This document shows, piece after piece, positions 1 through 9,075 of a DNA stretch of 32,632 nucleotides. The stretch's first letter is position 1. Each line of letters opens with the position of its first letter. Position numbers and translations under genes: made by a program. The notes beneath the pieces were generated by a model. That model was not told the origin of the DNA and searched no databases. It saw nothing but the letters and a program-made list of their open reading frames with translations. Source of the DNA: Alistipes sp. (GTDB lineage Bacteria > Bacteroidota > Bacteroidia > Bacteroidales > Rikenellaceae); NCBI GenBank assembly GCA_021202985.1, contig JAJQCA010000010.1:1-32632 (forward strand), in the 5' to 3' direction.

Positions 1-253
1 TCCCCGCCCGGTCTTGTTCTACCGCGGCCCCACCCTTTTGCCGGGCGATACGGGCAGATTAAAAGGCTCTCGTACCGGGGTTAACCGTGTGCGGTAGAGT
101 GGGCTGTAAGCCGGTGGCCCGTAATAAATGTTACCGGCGAACCGGATACCTCCGGTTTGCCTCTCCGTTAGATATTCATTGAATTAGACATTACGCCGGC
201 CGGTTCACGCCGGCCCGAACCAACCTTGTCGTTGAAGCTAAAACACTGTCCCG
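1..253. other. Left-edge non-coding stretch with two hairpins
   Basis: I recognise no coding sequence here; all three forward frames are closed early. Two perfect inverted repeats are visible: a 7-bp stem AACCGGA/TCCGGTT at 140-157 with a TACC loop, and a 6-bp stem GGCCGG/CCGGCC at 198-215 with a TTCACG loop. Neither is followed by a T-run, so they do not look like intrinsic terminators; the second lies 38 bp before the DUF5107 start and may sit in its leader. I found no convincing TAnnTTTG promoter element. Confidence 0.5.
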
Positions 254-3200
254 ATGGAAGACGTTACACGATACCTTATCACTCCCACCGTAACCGAAGA
301 AGGCGTTGCCAAAGTATGGGAGGAAACAGTTGTGCTCCCCACTTATCCGGTGGGGGAGGAGGAGAAGAACCCCATTTTCCTCGAGAAAAGGGTTTACCAG
401 GGAAGCTCGGGGGCCGTCTATCCTTACGCGGTGGTGGAAAAACTGTCGGACGAAAAAACCGACCGGCCCTACCGGGCGGTCTTCCTCGAAAACGAGTATA
501 TCAAGGTGATGGTCCTGCCGGAGCTGGGCGGACGCCTGCACATGGCTTACGATAAGGTGCGCTGCCGCCATTTCGTCTACTATAACCAGGTTATTAAGCC
601 CGCGCTGGTAGGCCTTACCGGGCCGTGGATATCGGGCGGTATAGAGTTTAACTGGCCCCAGCACCACCGGCCGGGTACCTTCCTGCCGACGGAATATTGT
701 ACGGAGGTCCATCCGGACGGGAGCGTGACCGTGTGGTGTAGCGAGATAGAGAGGATGTCCCGTACAAAAGGCACGCACGGGTTCACCCTCTATCCCGGAC
801 GTGCTTACGTGGAGGTAAACGTAAAGGTCTGCAACCGGACCCCGTTCCCGCAGACGTTCCTGTGGTGGGCCAATCCGGCTGTGGTTGTCAACGACGATTA
901 CCACTCGGTTTTCCCGCCCGACGTGCACGCGGTTTTCGACCACGGCAAACGCGACGTTTCTTCTTTCCCGATCGCCACCGGAGTCTATTACAAGCACGAC
1001 TACTCTCCCGGGACCGACATTTCGAAATATAAGAACATTCCGGTCCCCACTTCCTATATGGCCGTGGAGTCGAAGTACGATTTCGTGGGCGGATACGACC
1101 AGGGCGCCCGGGCCGGCCTTCTGCATGTCGCCGACCGGCATAGATCCCCGGGTAAAAAACAATGGACATGGGGCTGCGGCGATTTCGGCAGGGCGTGGGA
1201 CCGCAACCTTACGGATGAGGACGGACCCTATATCGAACTGATGACCGGGGTATATACCGACAACCAACCCGATTTTTCGTGGCTCCAGCCGGGCGAGGAG
1301 AAGTCGTGGACGCAATATTTTATGCCCTATGCGGAAGTCGGGTACGTTAAAAACGCCAGCCGGGACGCGGTAGTGAACATCGAAGCGGAGGGCGGCAAGG
1401 CCCGCATCGTACTCTATACCACCTCCCGGTTCACGGGCCTAAGGATAGTGCTCCGAACCGCCGGCGGGAAAGTCCTGTCGGATGAAACCGCGGACGTTTC
1501 GCCCGGGAGGGTCTATAAGGCCGATGTCGCTACCGGCGGCATTCCCGCCCGGGAGTTGATTCTTACGGTCTACGACGCCGGGGGACGCGAAATGCTCTCT
1601 TACCGGCCGGAAGAGCCGGGAGGGAAAGCGGTGCCGGAACCGGCCAAGGCGGCCCTCCGGCCGGAAGAAATCGCCACCACGGAGCAGTTGTACCTTACCG
1701 GCCTTCACCTCGAGCAATACCGTCATGCCACATACTCCCCGGCCGACTATTACGGCGAAGCCCTCCGCCGGGAACCGGGGGACGTTCGGTGCAACAACGC
1801 CATGGGACTGCTGATGATGCGAAAAGGCCGGTTCGAAAAGGCCGAACCGTTTTTCCGCAGGGCCGTCGAAACCCTCACGCGGTTCAATCCGAATCCGTAC
1901 GACGGTGAGCCGTATTATAACCTCGGCTGGAGCCTCCGGATGCAGGGAAGGCCGGAAGAGGCCTACGAAGCGTTTTACAAGGCCACATGGAACGCCGCGT
2001 GGCAGGACGCGGGATTTCTCGCCCTTGCCCAGACAGACTGCTCCTGCGGCCGCTGGGAAGCTGCGGCCGACAAGGCTTACCGGAGCATGGTCCGTAACTG
2101 GCACAACCACAAGAGCCGCCACCTGAGGACTGCCGCCCTGCGAAGGGCCGGGAAGTCGGGCGAAGCGCTCGCGCTGATTGAAGAATCGCTTGCGGTGGAC
2201 CTGTTCAACATGGGTTGCCGGTTCGAAAAATACCTTATTTCGGGTGAAGAGGGCGACCTGTCGCAATTCCTTGCCCTCATGGCCGGAAACCAACATACCT
2301 TTATAGAGTATTCGCTCGACTATGCCGCTGCGGGACTTTATGAAGAGGCGCGTAAATTATTGTCCTTTGCGGTCGGCGACGGTGAGCGGGTTTACCCTAT
2401 GGTCTATTACACTCTGGGGTATCTCGCGTCCTGTTCGGGCGAAGGAGAGATGGCCATAGAGTATTACGCCGGGGCAATGCGGCTACCTGCCGACGGATGT
2501 TTCCCGAACCGTATCGAGGAGGTGAATATACTGCACGATGCGCTGAGGGTCAACCCCTCAGACAGCCGTGCACTTTATTATCTCGGTAACTTCTGGTACG
2601 CCGCCCGGCAGTACGACGAGGCGGTATCCTGCTGGGAGCAGTCCCAGTGTATCGACGGTGAGTTTCCGCCGGTACTGCGAAACCTGGCCCTTGCGTATTA
2701 CAACAAATGCGGCCGTAAGGCCGAGGCCCGCGAACTGCTCGAAAAAGCCTTCGCACTGGACAACGGTAACGCCCGCATGCTGATGGAGCTGGACCAGCTC
2801 TACCGTAAAACCGGCGTCAGCCCTGCCGCGCGGCTGGAGCTGCTCGAGGATAATCTTCCGCTGGTGGAACAGCGCGACGACCTGCGCGTTGAGCGGATAG
2901 CGCTCCATAACAGGCTCGGGAACTATTCCACGGCGATGGAACTTGCCTCCGCGCGCCAATTCCACCCGTGGGAGGGAGGCGAAGGCCGGGTGACACGCCA
3001 ATACGTAATCTGCCGGGTCGAACTCGCAAAAAAGGCTCTTGCCGCAGGCGACTACCGGGAGGCCCTCCGGCTGCTGCATGAAACAGACAGCTATCCGCAC
3101 AACCTCGGCGAAGGTAAACTGGCAACGGCCGAAGAGAACGATATCCACTACCTGAAGGGAATGGCTTACCGCGCCGCCGGGGATGAAGCCTCTGCCGTGG

Positions 3201-3601
3201 AATATTTCCGTAAGGCGACCGAAGGGTCCTCCGAGCCGCAGCAGGCCTTCTTTTACAACGACCCCCGGCCGGACGTGATCTACTATCTGGGCCGCGCATG
3301 GGAAGCCCTCGGCCGGGCGGATAAAGCCGGGGAGCGTTACCGCAAGCTGGTGGAGTACGGCCGGAGCCATATGGAAGACGAGTGCCGCATCGACTATTTC
3401 GCAGTTTCCCTCCCGGACCTTGCCATCTGGGAGGAGGACCTCGATGTCCGTAACCGGATACATTGCAACTACGTAATAGGGCTGGGCCTGTTCGGCCTCG
3501 GGGATTCAACGGGCGCCGAAAAATATTTCGATAAAGTGTTAGAACTCGATGTAAACCATATAGATGCCTGGCTGGCGCTCCGGTCGTTGAAAAACGAGTA
3601 A
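254..3601 (+). CDS. DUF5107 domain protein with C-terminal TPR array
   Basis: This is a 1115-residue protein without a signal peptide, so it is probably cytoplasmic. Residues about 35-365 match my recollection of the DUF5107 family, whose fold resembles the sugar-mutarotase/GH-associated beta-sandwich. Visible landmarks are LPELGGRLHMAYD (88-100), GGIEFNWPQHHRP (128-140), PGKKQWTWG (299-307) and YIELMTG (326-332); Glu131 and Glu328 are the acidic residues I would suspect of catalysis. After a linker domain (about 370-460), tetratricopeptide-like helical pairs run from about 500 to the C terminus, e.g. MGLLMMRKGRFEKAEPFFRRA and YYLGNFWYAARQYDEAVSCW. The start is the first ATG of the frame. Such proteins occur in Bacteroidota polysaccharide loci; a glycosidase role on short intracellular oligosaccharides is an inference. 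No terminator is obvious downstream. The family call is fairly firm, the function unknown. Confidence 0.85.
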   Translation: MEDVTRYLITPTVTEEGVAKVWEETVVLPTYPVGEEEKNPIFLEKRVYQGSSGAVYPYAVVEKLSDEKTDRPYRAVFLENEYIKVMVLPELGGRLHMAYDKVRCRHFVYYNQVIKPALVGLTGPWISGGIEFNWPQHHRPGTFLPTEYCTEVHPDGSVTVWCSEIERMSRTKGTHGFTLYPGRAYVEVNVKVCNRTPFPQTFLWWANPAVVVNDDYHSVFPPDVHAVFDHGKRDVSSFPIATGVYYKHDYSPGTDISKYKNIPVPTSYMAVESKYDFVGGYDQGARAGLLHVADRHRSPGKKQWTWGCGDFGRAWDRNLTDEDGPYIELMTGVYTDNQPDFSWLQPGEEKSWTQYFMPYAEVGYVKNASRDAVVNIEAEGGKARIVLYTTSRFTGLRIVLRTAGGKVLSDETADVSPGRVYKADVATGGIPARELILTVYDAGGREMLSYRPEEPGGKAVPEPAKAALRPEEIATTEQLYLTGLHLEQYRHATYSPADYYGEALRREPGDVRCNNAMGLLMMRKGRFEKAEPFFRRAVETLTRFNPNPYDGEPYYNLGWSLRMQGRPEEAYEAFYKATWNAAWQDAGFLALAQTDCSCGRWEAAADKAYRSMVRNWHNHKSRHLRTAALRRAGKSGEALALIEESLAVDLFNMGCRFEKYLISGEEGDLSQFLALMAGNQHTFIEYSLDYAAAGLYEEARKLLSFAVGDGERVYPMVYYTLGYLASCSGEGEMAIEYYAGAMRLPADGCFPNRIEEVNILHDALRVNPSDSRALYYLGNFWYAARQYDEAVSCWEQSQCIDGEFPPVLRNLALAYYNKCGRKAEARELLEKAFALDNGNARMLMELDQLYRKTGVSPAARLELLEDNLPLVEQRDDLRVERIALHNRLGNYSTAMELASARQFHPWEGGEGRVTRQYVICRVELAKKALAAGDYREALRLLHETDSYPHNLGEGKLATAEENDIHYLKGMAYRAAGDEASAVEYFRKATEGSSEPQQAFFYNDPRPDVIYYLGRAWEALGRADKAGERYRKLVEYGRSHMEDECRIDYFAVSLPDLAIWEEDLDVRNRIHCNYVIGLGLFGLGDSTGAEKYFDKVLELDVNHIDAWLALRSLKNE

Positions 3602-4204
3602 ACTTAGTGGATACCGCCGCGCCGGTAGTATAAGGAGTTTTAAAGTCGGGATTGCCGGCCAGAAATTTTGTCGCTTAACGGTAGCCCGGTCGGGCGGGAA
3701 AGATATGCTGTATCTTCGATTATACCGCATTCGACTATCCGCAGGCGAATAAACATTGTAAAAAGATTTGCCGCGATCTGGTAGTGAAATTTACCCTCGG
3801 TATAGACCTTTCAACTATGCTTTTGCCGGGTTTTAGCGACGGTGGGGTGGGAAGGAGGATTTGTCCTGCCCTGACCCCCGTATTGCCTGCTTAAACCGGT
3901 TAGACTCTATCGAATACGGCAGTGGTAGGATGTAGATGTTTACAGCCGGCTGGATAACCTCAGGTCGTTTGCACTCGGGTTTAAGCGACGATAGGGCGGG
4001 AAGGATGTGTAGTGCCTTCACTAATACCCGCGTCTCTGCCCCCGGTATCGTGAGGAATTTTTATTGGGATTTTCACAGGAAAAGCATTTTATACGAACCA
4101 TCCGGATTAAAAGATCTATCCGTGTGCATTCTCCCAGCTATTTATGGACCATAAGGGGAAGACCTTAATCCGGTTCTCTGGTAGGTTCCCGGCCGTCTCG
4201 ACAG
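3602..4204. other. Long non-coding stretch with decayed direct repeats
   Basis: About 600 bp with no credible gene; the short open frames have no homologue I recognise and no start signals. It holds two decayed copies of one sequence roughly 150 bp apart: about 3790-3862 and about 3938-4004, sharing a TTTAC...CGG..TAGACCT-like left part and a CGGGTTTtAGCGACGgT-GGG-GGGAAGGA core. A weaker third relative, CGGTCGGGCGGGAAAGAT, is at 3687-3704. They may be remnants of an intergenic repeat family or of lost genes. Confidence 0.4.
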
Positions 4205-4234
4205 TTGCCTTTTTGAGGAGTCTTTATATCTTTG
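4205..4234 (+). promoter_or_regulatory. Bacteroidota-type promoter of the MFS gene
   Basis: TTG at 4205-4207 and TATCTTTG at 4227-4234 fit the Bacteroidota housekeeping consensus TTG-N19-21-TAnnTTTG, with a spacer of 19 bp. Transcription should begin near 4238, giving a leader of only about 19 nt before the TTG start codon at 4257. This excludes longer upstream starts in any frame. Confidence 0.65.
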
Positions 4235-4256
4235 CAGACTCAAACCCGAAAAACCA

Positions 4257-5459
4257 TTGGAAACCAATACTACCCGCGCCGCTTCCGGCGCAACTATGGG
4301 TGTACTGCTGGCCCTCAGCCTGGCGCACTTCTTCAACGATATGCTCCAGTCGGTTATCGCGGCAGTCTACCCGCTGTTGAAAGAGAACCTGTCATTGTCG
4401 TTCAGGCAGATAGGGCGTATCGCGCTGGTTTACCAGATATGTGCGTCTGTGTTCCAGCCGGCGTTCGGAGTGCTGTTCGACAAACGGCCCATGCCTTATT
4501 ACCTCGCCGTGGGGACCTGCTCCACGCTGGCGGGCCTGTTGGTGCTGGCCTATGCCGGCTCCCTGTTCGCGGTGATGGGGGCGGTGGCCCTCGTGGGGCT
4601 GGGCTCTTCGATAATCCATCCCGAGGCCTCGCGCCTGACGCACTACGCTTCCGGCGGCCGGCACGGGCTGGCACAGTCGGTGTTCCAGGTGGGGGGCAAT
4701 TTCGGCAGCGCAATCGGTCCGCTTCTCGCCGCGCTGATTATAACGCCCCACGGCCAGAACTACATAGCCGTATTCGCCGGAATTGCGGTGGTATCGCTCC
4801 TTACAAAGCGGCCCATCACCCGCTGGTATAAAAACCGTATCCGCACGTTCGACACCCCCGGCGGCAAACGGGAGACGGTTCACCGCGTGAGACTGTCCAA
4901 AAAGAAAATCTATTTTTCGCTCGGCATCCTCCTGGTGCTGATTTTCTCGAAATATGTCTATACGGCCAGCCTCACCAATTACTACACGTTCTACCTTATC
5001 GAGAAATTCGGGGTGACAACCCGGCAGTCGCAGTTGTTCCTTTTTGCCTTCCTGCTGGCTTCGGCCGTGGGAACCTTCCTCGGCGGCCCTATCGGCGACC
5101 GTATAGGGCGTAAATACGTAATCTGGTTCTCCATACTCGGCACGGCTCCGTTCTCGCTGATGATGCCCTATGCCAGCCTTTTCTGGACCTGTGTGCTGAG
5201 CGTTGTCATAGGGCTGGTGCTGTCGTCGGCTTTCTCGGCGATACTGGTTTACGCGCAGGAATTGCTGCCCACCAAACTCGGGTTGATATCCGGCCTTTTC
5301 TTCGGGCTGGCTTTCGGAATAGCCGGTATCGCGGCCGCGGTTTTGGGCGATATAGCCGACCTGCATAGTGTGGAGTACGTTTACCGGTTCTGCGCCTATA
5401 TGCCGCTTTTGGGTCTTGTGGCAGTTTTCCTGCCCAACGTGCGGCCCGTAAAGGGATAG
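4257..5459 (+). CDS. MFS exporter, fosmidomycin-resistance (Fsr) type
   Basis: A 400-residue, roughly 12-helix major facilitator protein. The N-terminal SLAHFFNDMLQSVIAAVYPLL, the QVGGNFGSAIGPLLAA segment in helix 5, and GGPIGDRIGRKYV (the MFS motif A between helices 8 and 9) are the pattern of Fsr-type efflux transporters. The frame starts with TTG at 4257 (METNTTRAAS...), 19 nt after the predicted transcription start; the internal ATG at 4296 would remove 13 residues just before the first helix and is the alternative. The gene is monocistronic, between its own promoter and the bidirectional terminator at 5601-5636. The true substrate is unknown: members export drugs or metabolites, and the neighbouring pectin genes raise a sugar-acid efflux possibility only weakly. 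Confidence 0.85.
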   Translation: METNTTRAASGATMGVLLALSLAHFFNDMLQSVIAAVYPLLKENLSLSFRQIGRIALVYQICASVFQPAFGVLFDKRPMPYYLAVGTCSTLAGLLVLAYAGSLFAVMGAVALVGLGSSIIHPEASRLTHYASGGRHGLAQSVFQVGGNFGSAIGPLLAALIITPHGQNYIAVFAGIAVVSLLTKRPITRWYKNRIRTFDTPGGKRETVHRVRLSKKKIYFSLGILLVLIFSKYVYTASLTNYYTFYLIEKFGVTTRQSQLFLFAFLLASAVGTFLGGPIGDRIGRKYVIWFSILGTAPFSLMMPYASLFWTCVLSVVIGLVLSSAFSAILVYAQELLPTKLGLISGLFFGLAFGIAGIAAAVLGDIADLHSVEYVYRFCAYMPLLGLVAVFLPNVRPVKG

Positions 5460-5600
5460 GCGGGCAGATGAAAGGAAACCGCCGGTAAGGCGCATGTAAG
5501 GGCGGCAGGTTACGGCAACGAACCGGATGCAGGGCCGTTATAAACGGGCGAGGTCGGTCCGGCATTTTATATCACGGGGCCAATTGACCACTCAAGAAAC

Positions 5601-5636
5601 AGAAAGCCGCCGGGATTACCTCCCCGGCGGCTTTCT
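5601..5636. terminator. Bidirectional terminator between convergent genes
   Basis: A perfect 14-bp stem, AGAAAGCCGCCGGG (5601-5614) with CCCGGCGGCTTTCT (5623-5636), around an 8-nt loop. T-rich arms on both sides suit termination of the MFS gene (+) and of the GH28 operon (-), which converge here. Confidence 0.85.
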
Positions 5637-5665
5637 TTGGTGCGGCATAATCGGCCGTGAATGGA

Positions 5666-7807
5666 CTACGGCATGCGTTCGAGCCCCTCCCAGCGGACGT
5701 TCCACGAACCGTCCTGCGGGAAACCGGGATTAGGTATATCCGGCGCCCCGTCCCAGCCGGCGGCCATCATTGCCACGGCTGTGAGCAGGCCTCCGTTGCC
5801 GGGCATGTAGATTCTCAGGCGGGTGTCCTGGTAATTGTGGCCGCTGACGAGGTAGGTGTTGGTGCGTTTGTCCATAAGGAGCGCTCCCACAGCCAGGTCC
5901 TGACGCCCCAGCCGGGCGGCGTTCATTGCTGTCATGGGGAAGTCCCAGCCCCAGGTTTTACCCCAGTTCCAGTTATCCCATACCCATTCGAGGGTGTTCT
6001 CCATATAATCCTCGCGGACCAGTTTGCATTTGGGAAGGATACCCAGCGCGCCGAGCACGGCCATATGGTCCGAGGTGAATCGGATATCTATGTATGTATC
6101 CGTAGCGTCTTCCGAGGCGAGGTAGAGGCCGTCGTCGTTGTAGGCCAGCGGCGAGAGTTTGTCAATGAGTTCCTCCCATTCGAGGTTCTTCGAAAGGCCG
6201 GCGCGTTCACGCCATTTCTGTGCCGTCTCCATTGCGAAGTGCCAGTAGGAGAGTTCGAACGGCGGGTTTACGGTAGTGCTGGCCCTGAGGGTCTCCTGCG
6301 CCGGAATCATACCCTCGAGCACGAACCGCCCCTCCATCGCGTCGTAGACGGCGAAAGAGTACATAAAGTCGGCCGTAGCGAAGACCACGTCGCGGTACTT
6401 TTCGACAGTCTCGGGCGAAGGGTCGGCACGGTACATCAGTTCCGCGAAGTAGATAATGTGCGGCTGCTGCCAGATAAGGAACGAACCCACGTTCGACGGA
6501 GCCTCGCCGGCCCACGGGTCGGTCATCTTCATCCAACGCACGCCGTCGAAATTCTGGCGGCGGGCTATTTCGGAGGCGTGGTCGTACGCCACGTCGCGGT
6601 ACCAGCCGAGGCTGTTCTCCAGCAGGTGCGGGCGGCCCCAAAGAGGGAAATGGGCCCCGTGCCACCAGTGCATTTCGAGGTGCGGTCGGCCGAACCATGT
6701 ATTATAGGTCAGACCCGACTCCTGCGGGGGGGACGACCCGGCGCATTGGATCGAGGTCAGGTACTGCGACAGCACTACACGTCGTTCCAGTTCCGCGGCC
6801 CTCTCGTCGGTGCAGAGCGAGAAATCCACCACGCCGCCATCGTTCCAGTAGGCCTGGCGGTGGGCGGCGGCTGCCGCTGCTGCCTCGTCGAACCGGCGGC
6901 CTGGCCCGGCGGGCAGTTCTTCGTAAAATCCGCAGGTGAACACCAGTTCGGAGCCGTCGCCGGCAGGTGAGAGTACCCAGTAGTGCGCCTCTTTCTCCTG
7001 GAGCACGGCGGGTTGCTCCCAGTTTATCGCCACGTAATAGACCGTGCCGTCGAGCCTGCGCTCAAGTACGGCGCCGCTCTCGTCCTGCGAGATGATGCGG
7101 GTGGTGTGTTTAGCGGGGCTGGTCCAGTCGCACGCATCGTCCGAGTGCTGGCCGGTCGGGTAGGGGAACCGGAAATTTACCCCGCCCGGCATCGCGCCGG
7201 AGGTGGTGATACGCGCGGCTACCAGATCCTCGTCCGGGTCGCAAACCGTGGAAACGCTATACTGCGTTCCCGAAGTGGTAAACGTACTGTTGATAACCCC
7301 GTTCCAGAGGTCGAGCCGCTGGTCTATACCGGAAACTGCATCCGGGCCGGCCTTAACGCCCTCCGGGCCGGTTATCTCCAGCCCTACAACGCCCAGGTGA
7401 AGCCTGTGCGGGTTCACACGGAACCAGTCCGAAGCGCCTTTCTTGCGGGCCGGCTCGTTGAACTGCATGGCGTACAACCCGTGACGGCCGAACAGCTCCA
7501 CATCCCCCAGTACCTCCTCGTGGCGGTAACCCTCGGGGTTGGGGAACGAGTGCCATCCCCATTCGGACTGCGTGCCCAGCGGCACCCCCGGGGAATAGTG
7601 CTCCGGAAAGGTCTGCAAGCCGGTGGCGTCCACCGTGAAGGCAAACCTGCCGTTGCCTACCGAAAGGGAAGCCAACGGGTCTATTTCGGTTACATGTGGG
7701 TTATTTCTCGTAACGAGCGCGTGGCGGTCGATGGGGCTCTGTTTCTCCCCGCCGCCGCACGAAGCCAAGAGGCATACGGCACCCAGCGCGATAGTTGTTA
7801 TTTTCAT
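5666..7807 (-). CDS. Six-hairpin glycosidase-like lipoprotein, unassigned family
   Basis: The 713-residue protein starts at the ATG at 7807, because it opens with a lipoprotein signal (MKITTIALGAVCLLASC, lipobox Cys17); the longer open frame to 8068 lies inside the upstream GH105 gene and is arginine-rich nonsense. An N-terminal beta-sandwich-like part has LASLSVGNGRFAFTVDATGLQTF (46-67, cited in part), and a predicted (alpha/alpha)6 barrel follows with NTWFGRPHLEMHWWHGAHF (369-387) and MTDPWAGEAPS (428-438). Glu378, Asp430 and Glu435 are candidate acid/base residues. These motifs recall six-hairpin glycosidases of the GH65/GH95-like clan, found in bacteria and fungi. It is the last gene of the GH28-GH105 operon, 32 bp after GH105, so it probably acts on a pectin side chain or oligosaccharide in the periplasm. 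Exact substrate unknown. Confidence 0.8.
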   Translation of the reverse strand: MKITTIALGAVCLLASCGGGEKQSPIDRHALVTRNNPHVTEIDPLASLSVGNGRFAFTVDATGLQTFPEHYSPGVPLGTQSEWGWHSFPNPEGYRHEEVLGDVELFGRHGLYAMQFNEPARKKGASDWFRVNPHRLHLGVVGLEITGPEGVKAGPDAVSGIDQRLDLWNGVINSTFTTSGTQYSVSTVCDPDEDLVAARITTSGAMPGGVNFRFPYPTGQHSDDACDWTSPAKHTTRIISQDESGAVLERRLDGTVYYVAINWEQPAVLQEKEAHYWVLSPAGDGSELVFTCGFYEELPAGPGRRFDEAAAAAAAHRQAYWNDGGVVDFSLCTDERAAELERRVVLSQYLTSIQCAGSSPPQESGLTYNTWFGRPHLEMHWWHGAHFPLWGRPHLLENSLGWYRDVAYDHASEIARRQNFDGVRWMKMTDPWAGEAPSNVGSFLIWQQPHIIYFAELMYRADPSPETVEKYRDVVFATADFMYSFAVYDAMEGRFVLEGMIPAQETLRASTTVNPPFELSYWHFAMETAQKWRERAGLSKNLEWEELIDKLSPLAYNDDGLYLASEDATDTYIDIRFTSDHMAVLGALGILPKCKLVREDYMENTLEWVWDNWNWGKTWGWDFPMTAMNAARLGRQDLAVGALLMDKRTNTYLVSGHNYQDTRLRIYMPGNGGLLTAVAMMAAGWDGAPDIPNPGFPQDGSWNVRWEGLERMP

Positions 7808-7839
7808 CTGTTCAGGATAGTTTTTGTATTCGGGTTTTG

Positions 7840-9075
7840 TTACAGGCTTCCTTCGGCGTACATCGCCGCGAGGATAAACGGACCCACGCCTTTCGGGTCG
7901 TTGGCTATAATCCTCTCGTTGACATAGTAGTCGAACGTGCCGTCGCGGCGGTCGGAACCACCGAGTCCGGCCACGGCACAGCACTGCTCGAGAGATATTA
8001 TCCCGTGGCGGTCGACACTGATAAAGTTCATTACCGTGCTGCGGAAAGCGTCTTTTCCGGTTTGCCAATACGATTCGGGAAGGTATCCCTTACGGGCGGC
8101 CTTCAGCAGCGAGTAGCTGAACATCGAACTGCATGTGGCTTCGAGGTAATTTCCCTCGCGGCCCGGCTGGTCCATTACCTGGTACCAGACGCCGCTCTCC
8201 GGGTCGCGGTAACGGATCACGGCGTCGGCTACCTGCCGTAATATATCGAGTATCGACTGCCGTCCGGCGTAATCCTCCGGCAGATAATCCAGCACATCGG
8301 TGAGCGCCATCATATACCAGCCCAGAGCACGGCCCCACGTGTGTTTGGATTGCCCGGTCTCCGGGTCGGCCCAGAACTGCTCGCGCGATTCGTCCCACGC
8401 GTGCCTCCACAGGCCCGTAGCCGGGTCGTAGGTGTTCTGCGCGGCCAGTTCGAACTGCCTCACCACGTCGTCGTATACAGGCGAGGGGTCGTCGAGGAAC
8501 TCCGAGGCGTAGCGGGCCAGGAACGGCGAACCCATGTAAAGCCCGTCCAGCCACATCTGGTGCGGGTAAATCTGTTTGTGCCAGAAACCGCCTTCGGAGG
8601 TTCGCGGATGGTCTTTCATCTGGTTGAACAGCATATCCAGAGCCAGCCGGTATTTCTCCTCCCCGGTCATTTCGTACACGTCCATCAGGTATTTACCGGA
8701 ATTTATCTGGTCGATATTGAAGTCGGTAAGGCGGTAGGTGGTTATGCTGCCGTCCGGCTGAACCATAATATCGCCATATTCGAGCGCGTAATCAATTATC
8801 TCCTCGTCGTTGTAGTACGATTTGCCGAACTCCAGTATCGCACCGATTTCCAACCCCATCACATAGCTCCATTTGGGTGCCTTGGAAAAGTCGATCATCC
8901 ACGACTCGGGATAACGCTCCATTTCGGAGCGGACCATCGCCATACTCCACGGTTCCTCCACCACTTCGTCGCAGAGCAGCCCGTCGGGCGTAATTTCGTA
9001 TGTTTTTGCCGGGTGCTGCCCGGCAGCCGCGAAGGCCGCGAAGGCCGCTGCGGTAGTTATAATCGTTTTTTTCAT
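7840..9075 (-). CDS. GH105 unsaturated rhamnogalacturonyl hydrolase
   Basis: A 411-residue secreted enzyme with a signal peptide (MKKTIITTAAAFAAFAAAG). GH105 enzymes hydrate and release the 4,5-unsaturated galacturonyl residue left at the non-reducing end by pectin lyases. Landmarks of the (alpha/alpha)6 barrel are TDFNIDQINSGKYL (117-130, Asp122 equivalent to Asp88 of YteR), PHQMWLDGLYMGSPF (171-185, Asp177 equivalent to catalytic Asp143), GLWRHAWDES (221-230) and TWGRALGW (246-253). Its ATG overlaps the GH28 stop codon by four bases (ATGA, 9072-9075), indicating translational coupling. Length is slightly above the usual 370-390 residues because of the signal peptide. Natural partner of the PL11 lyase across the divergent promoter region. 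Confidence 0.92.
   Translation of the reverse strand: MKKTIITTAAAFAAFAAAGQHPAKTYEITPDGLLCDEVVEEPWSMAMVRSEMERYPESWMIDFSKAPKWSYVMGLEIGAILEFGKSYYNDEEIIDYALEYGDIMVQPDGSITTYRLTDFNIDQINSGKYLMDVYEMTGEEKYRLALDMLFNQMKDHPRTSEGGFWHKQIYPHQMWLDGLYMGSPFLARYASEFLDDPSPVYDDVVRQFELAAQNTYDPATGLWRHAWDESREQFWADPETGQSKHTWGRALGWYMMALTDVLDYLPEDYAGRQSILDILRQVADAVIRYRDPESGVWYQVMDQPGREGNYLEATCSSMFSYSLLKAARKGYLPESYWQTGKDAFRSTVMNFISVDRHGIISLEQCCAVAGLGGSDRRDGTFDYYVNERIIANDPKGVGPFILAAMYAEGSL

Noticed and set aside
191-1315. Long minus-strand open frame of 374 codons opposite the DUF5107 gene
   Set aside because: It is antisense to a clear family member, has no recognisable domain, and is explained by the high GC content.
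5657-6970. Plus-strand open frame of 437 codons opposite the six-hairpin protein
   Set aside because: The minus-strand protein has a lipoprotein signal and conserved motifs; the plus frame is Gly/Arg/Val-rich shadow sequence.
7808-8068. 87-codon N-terminal extension of the six-hairpin protein
   Set aside because: It lies inside the GH105 gene, is arginine-rich, and would bury a textbook lipoprotein signal peptide.
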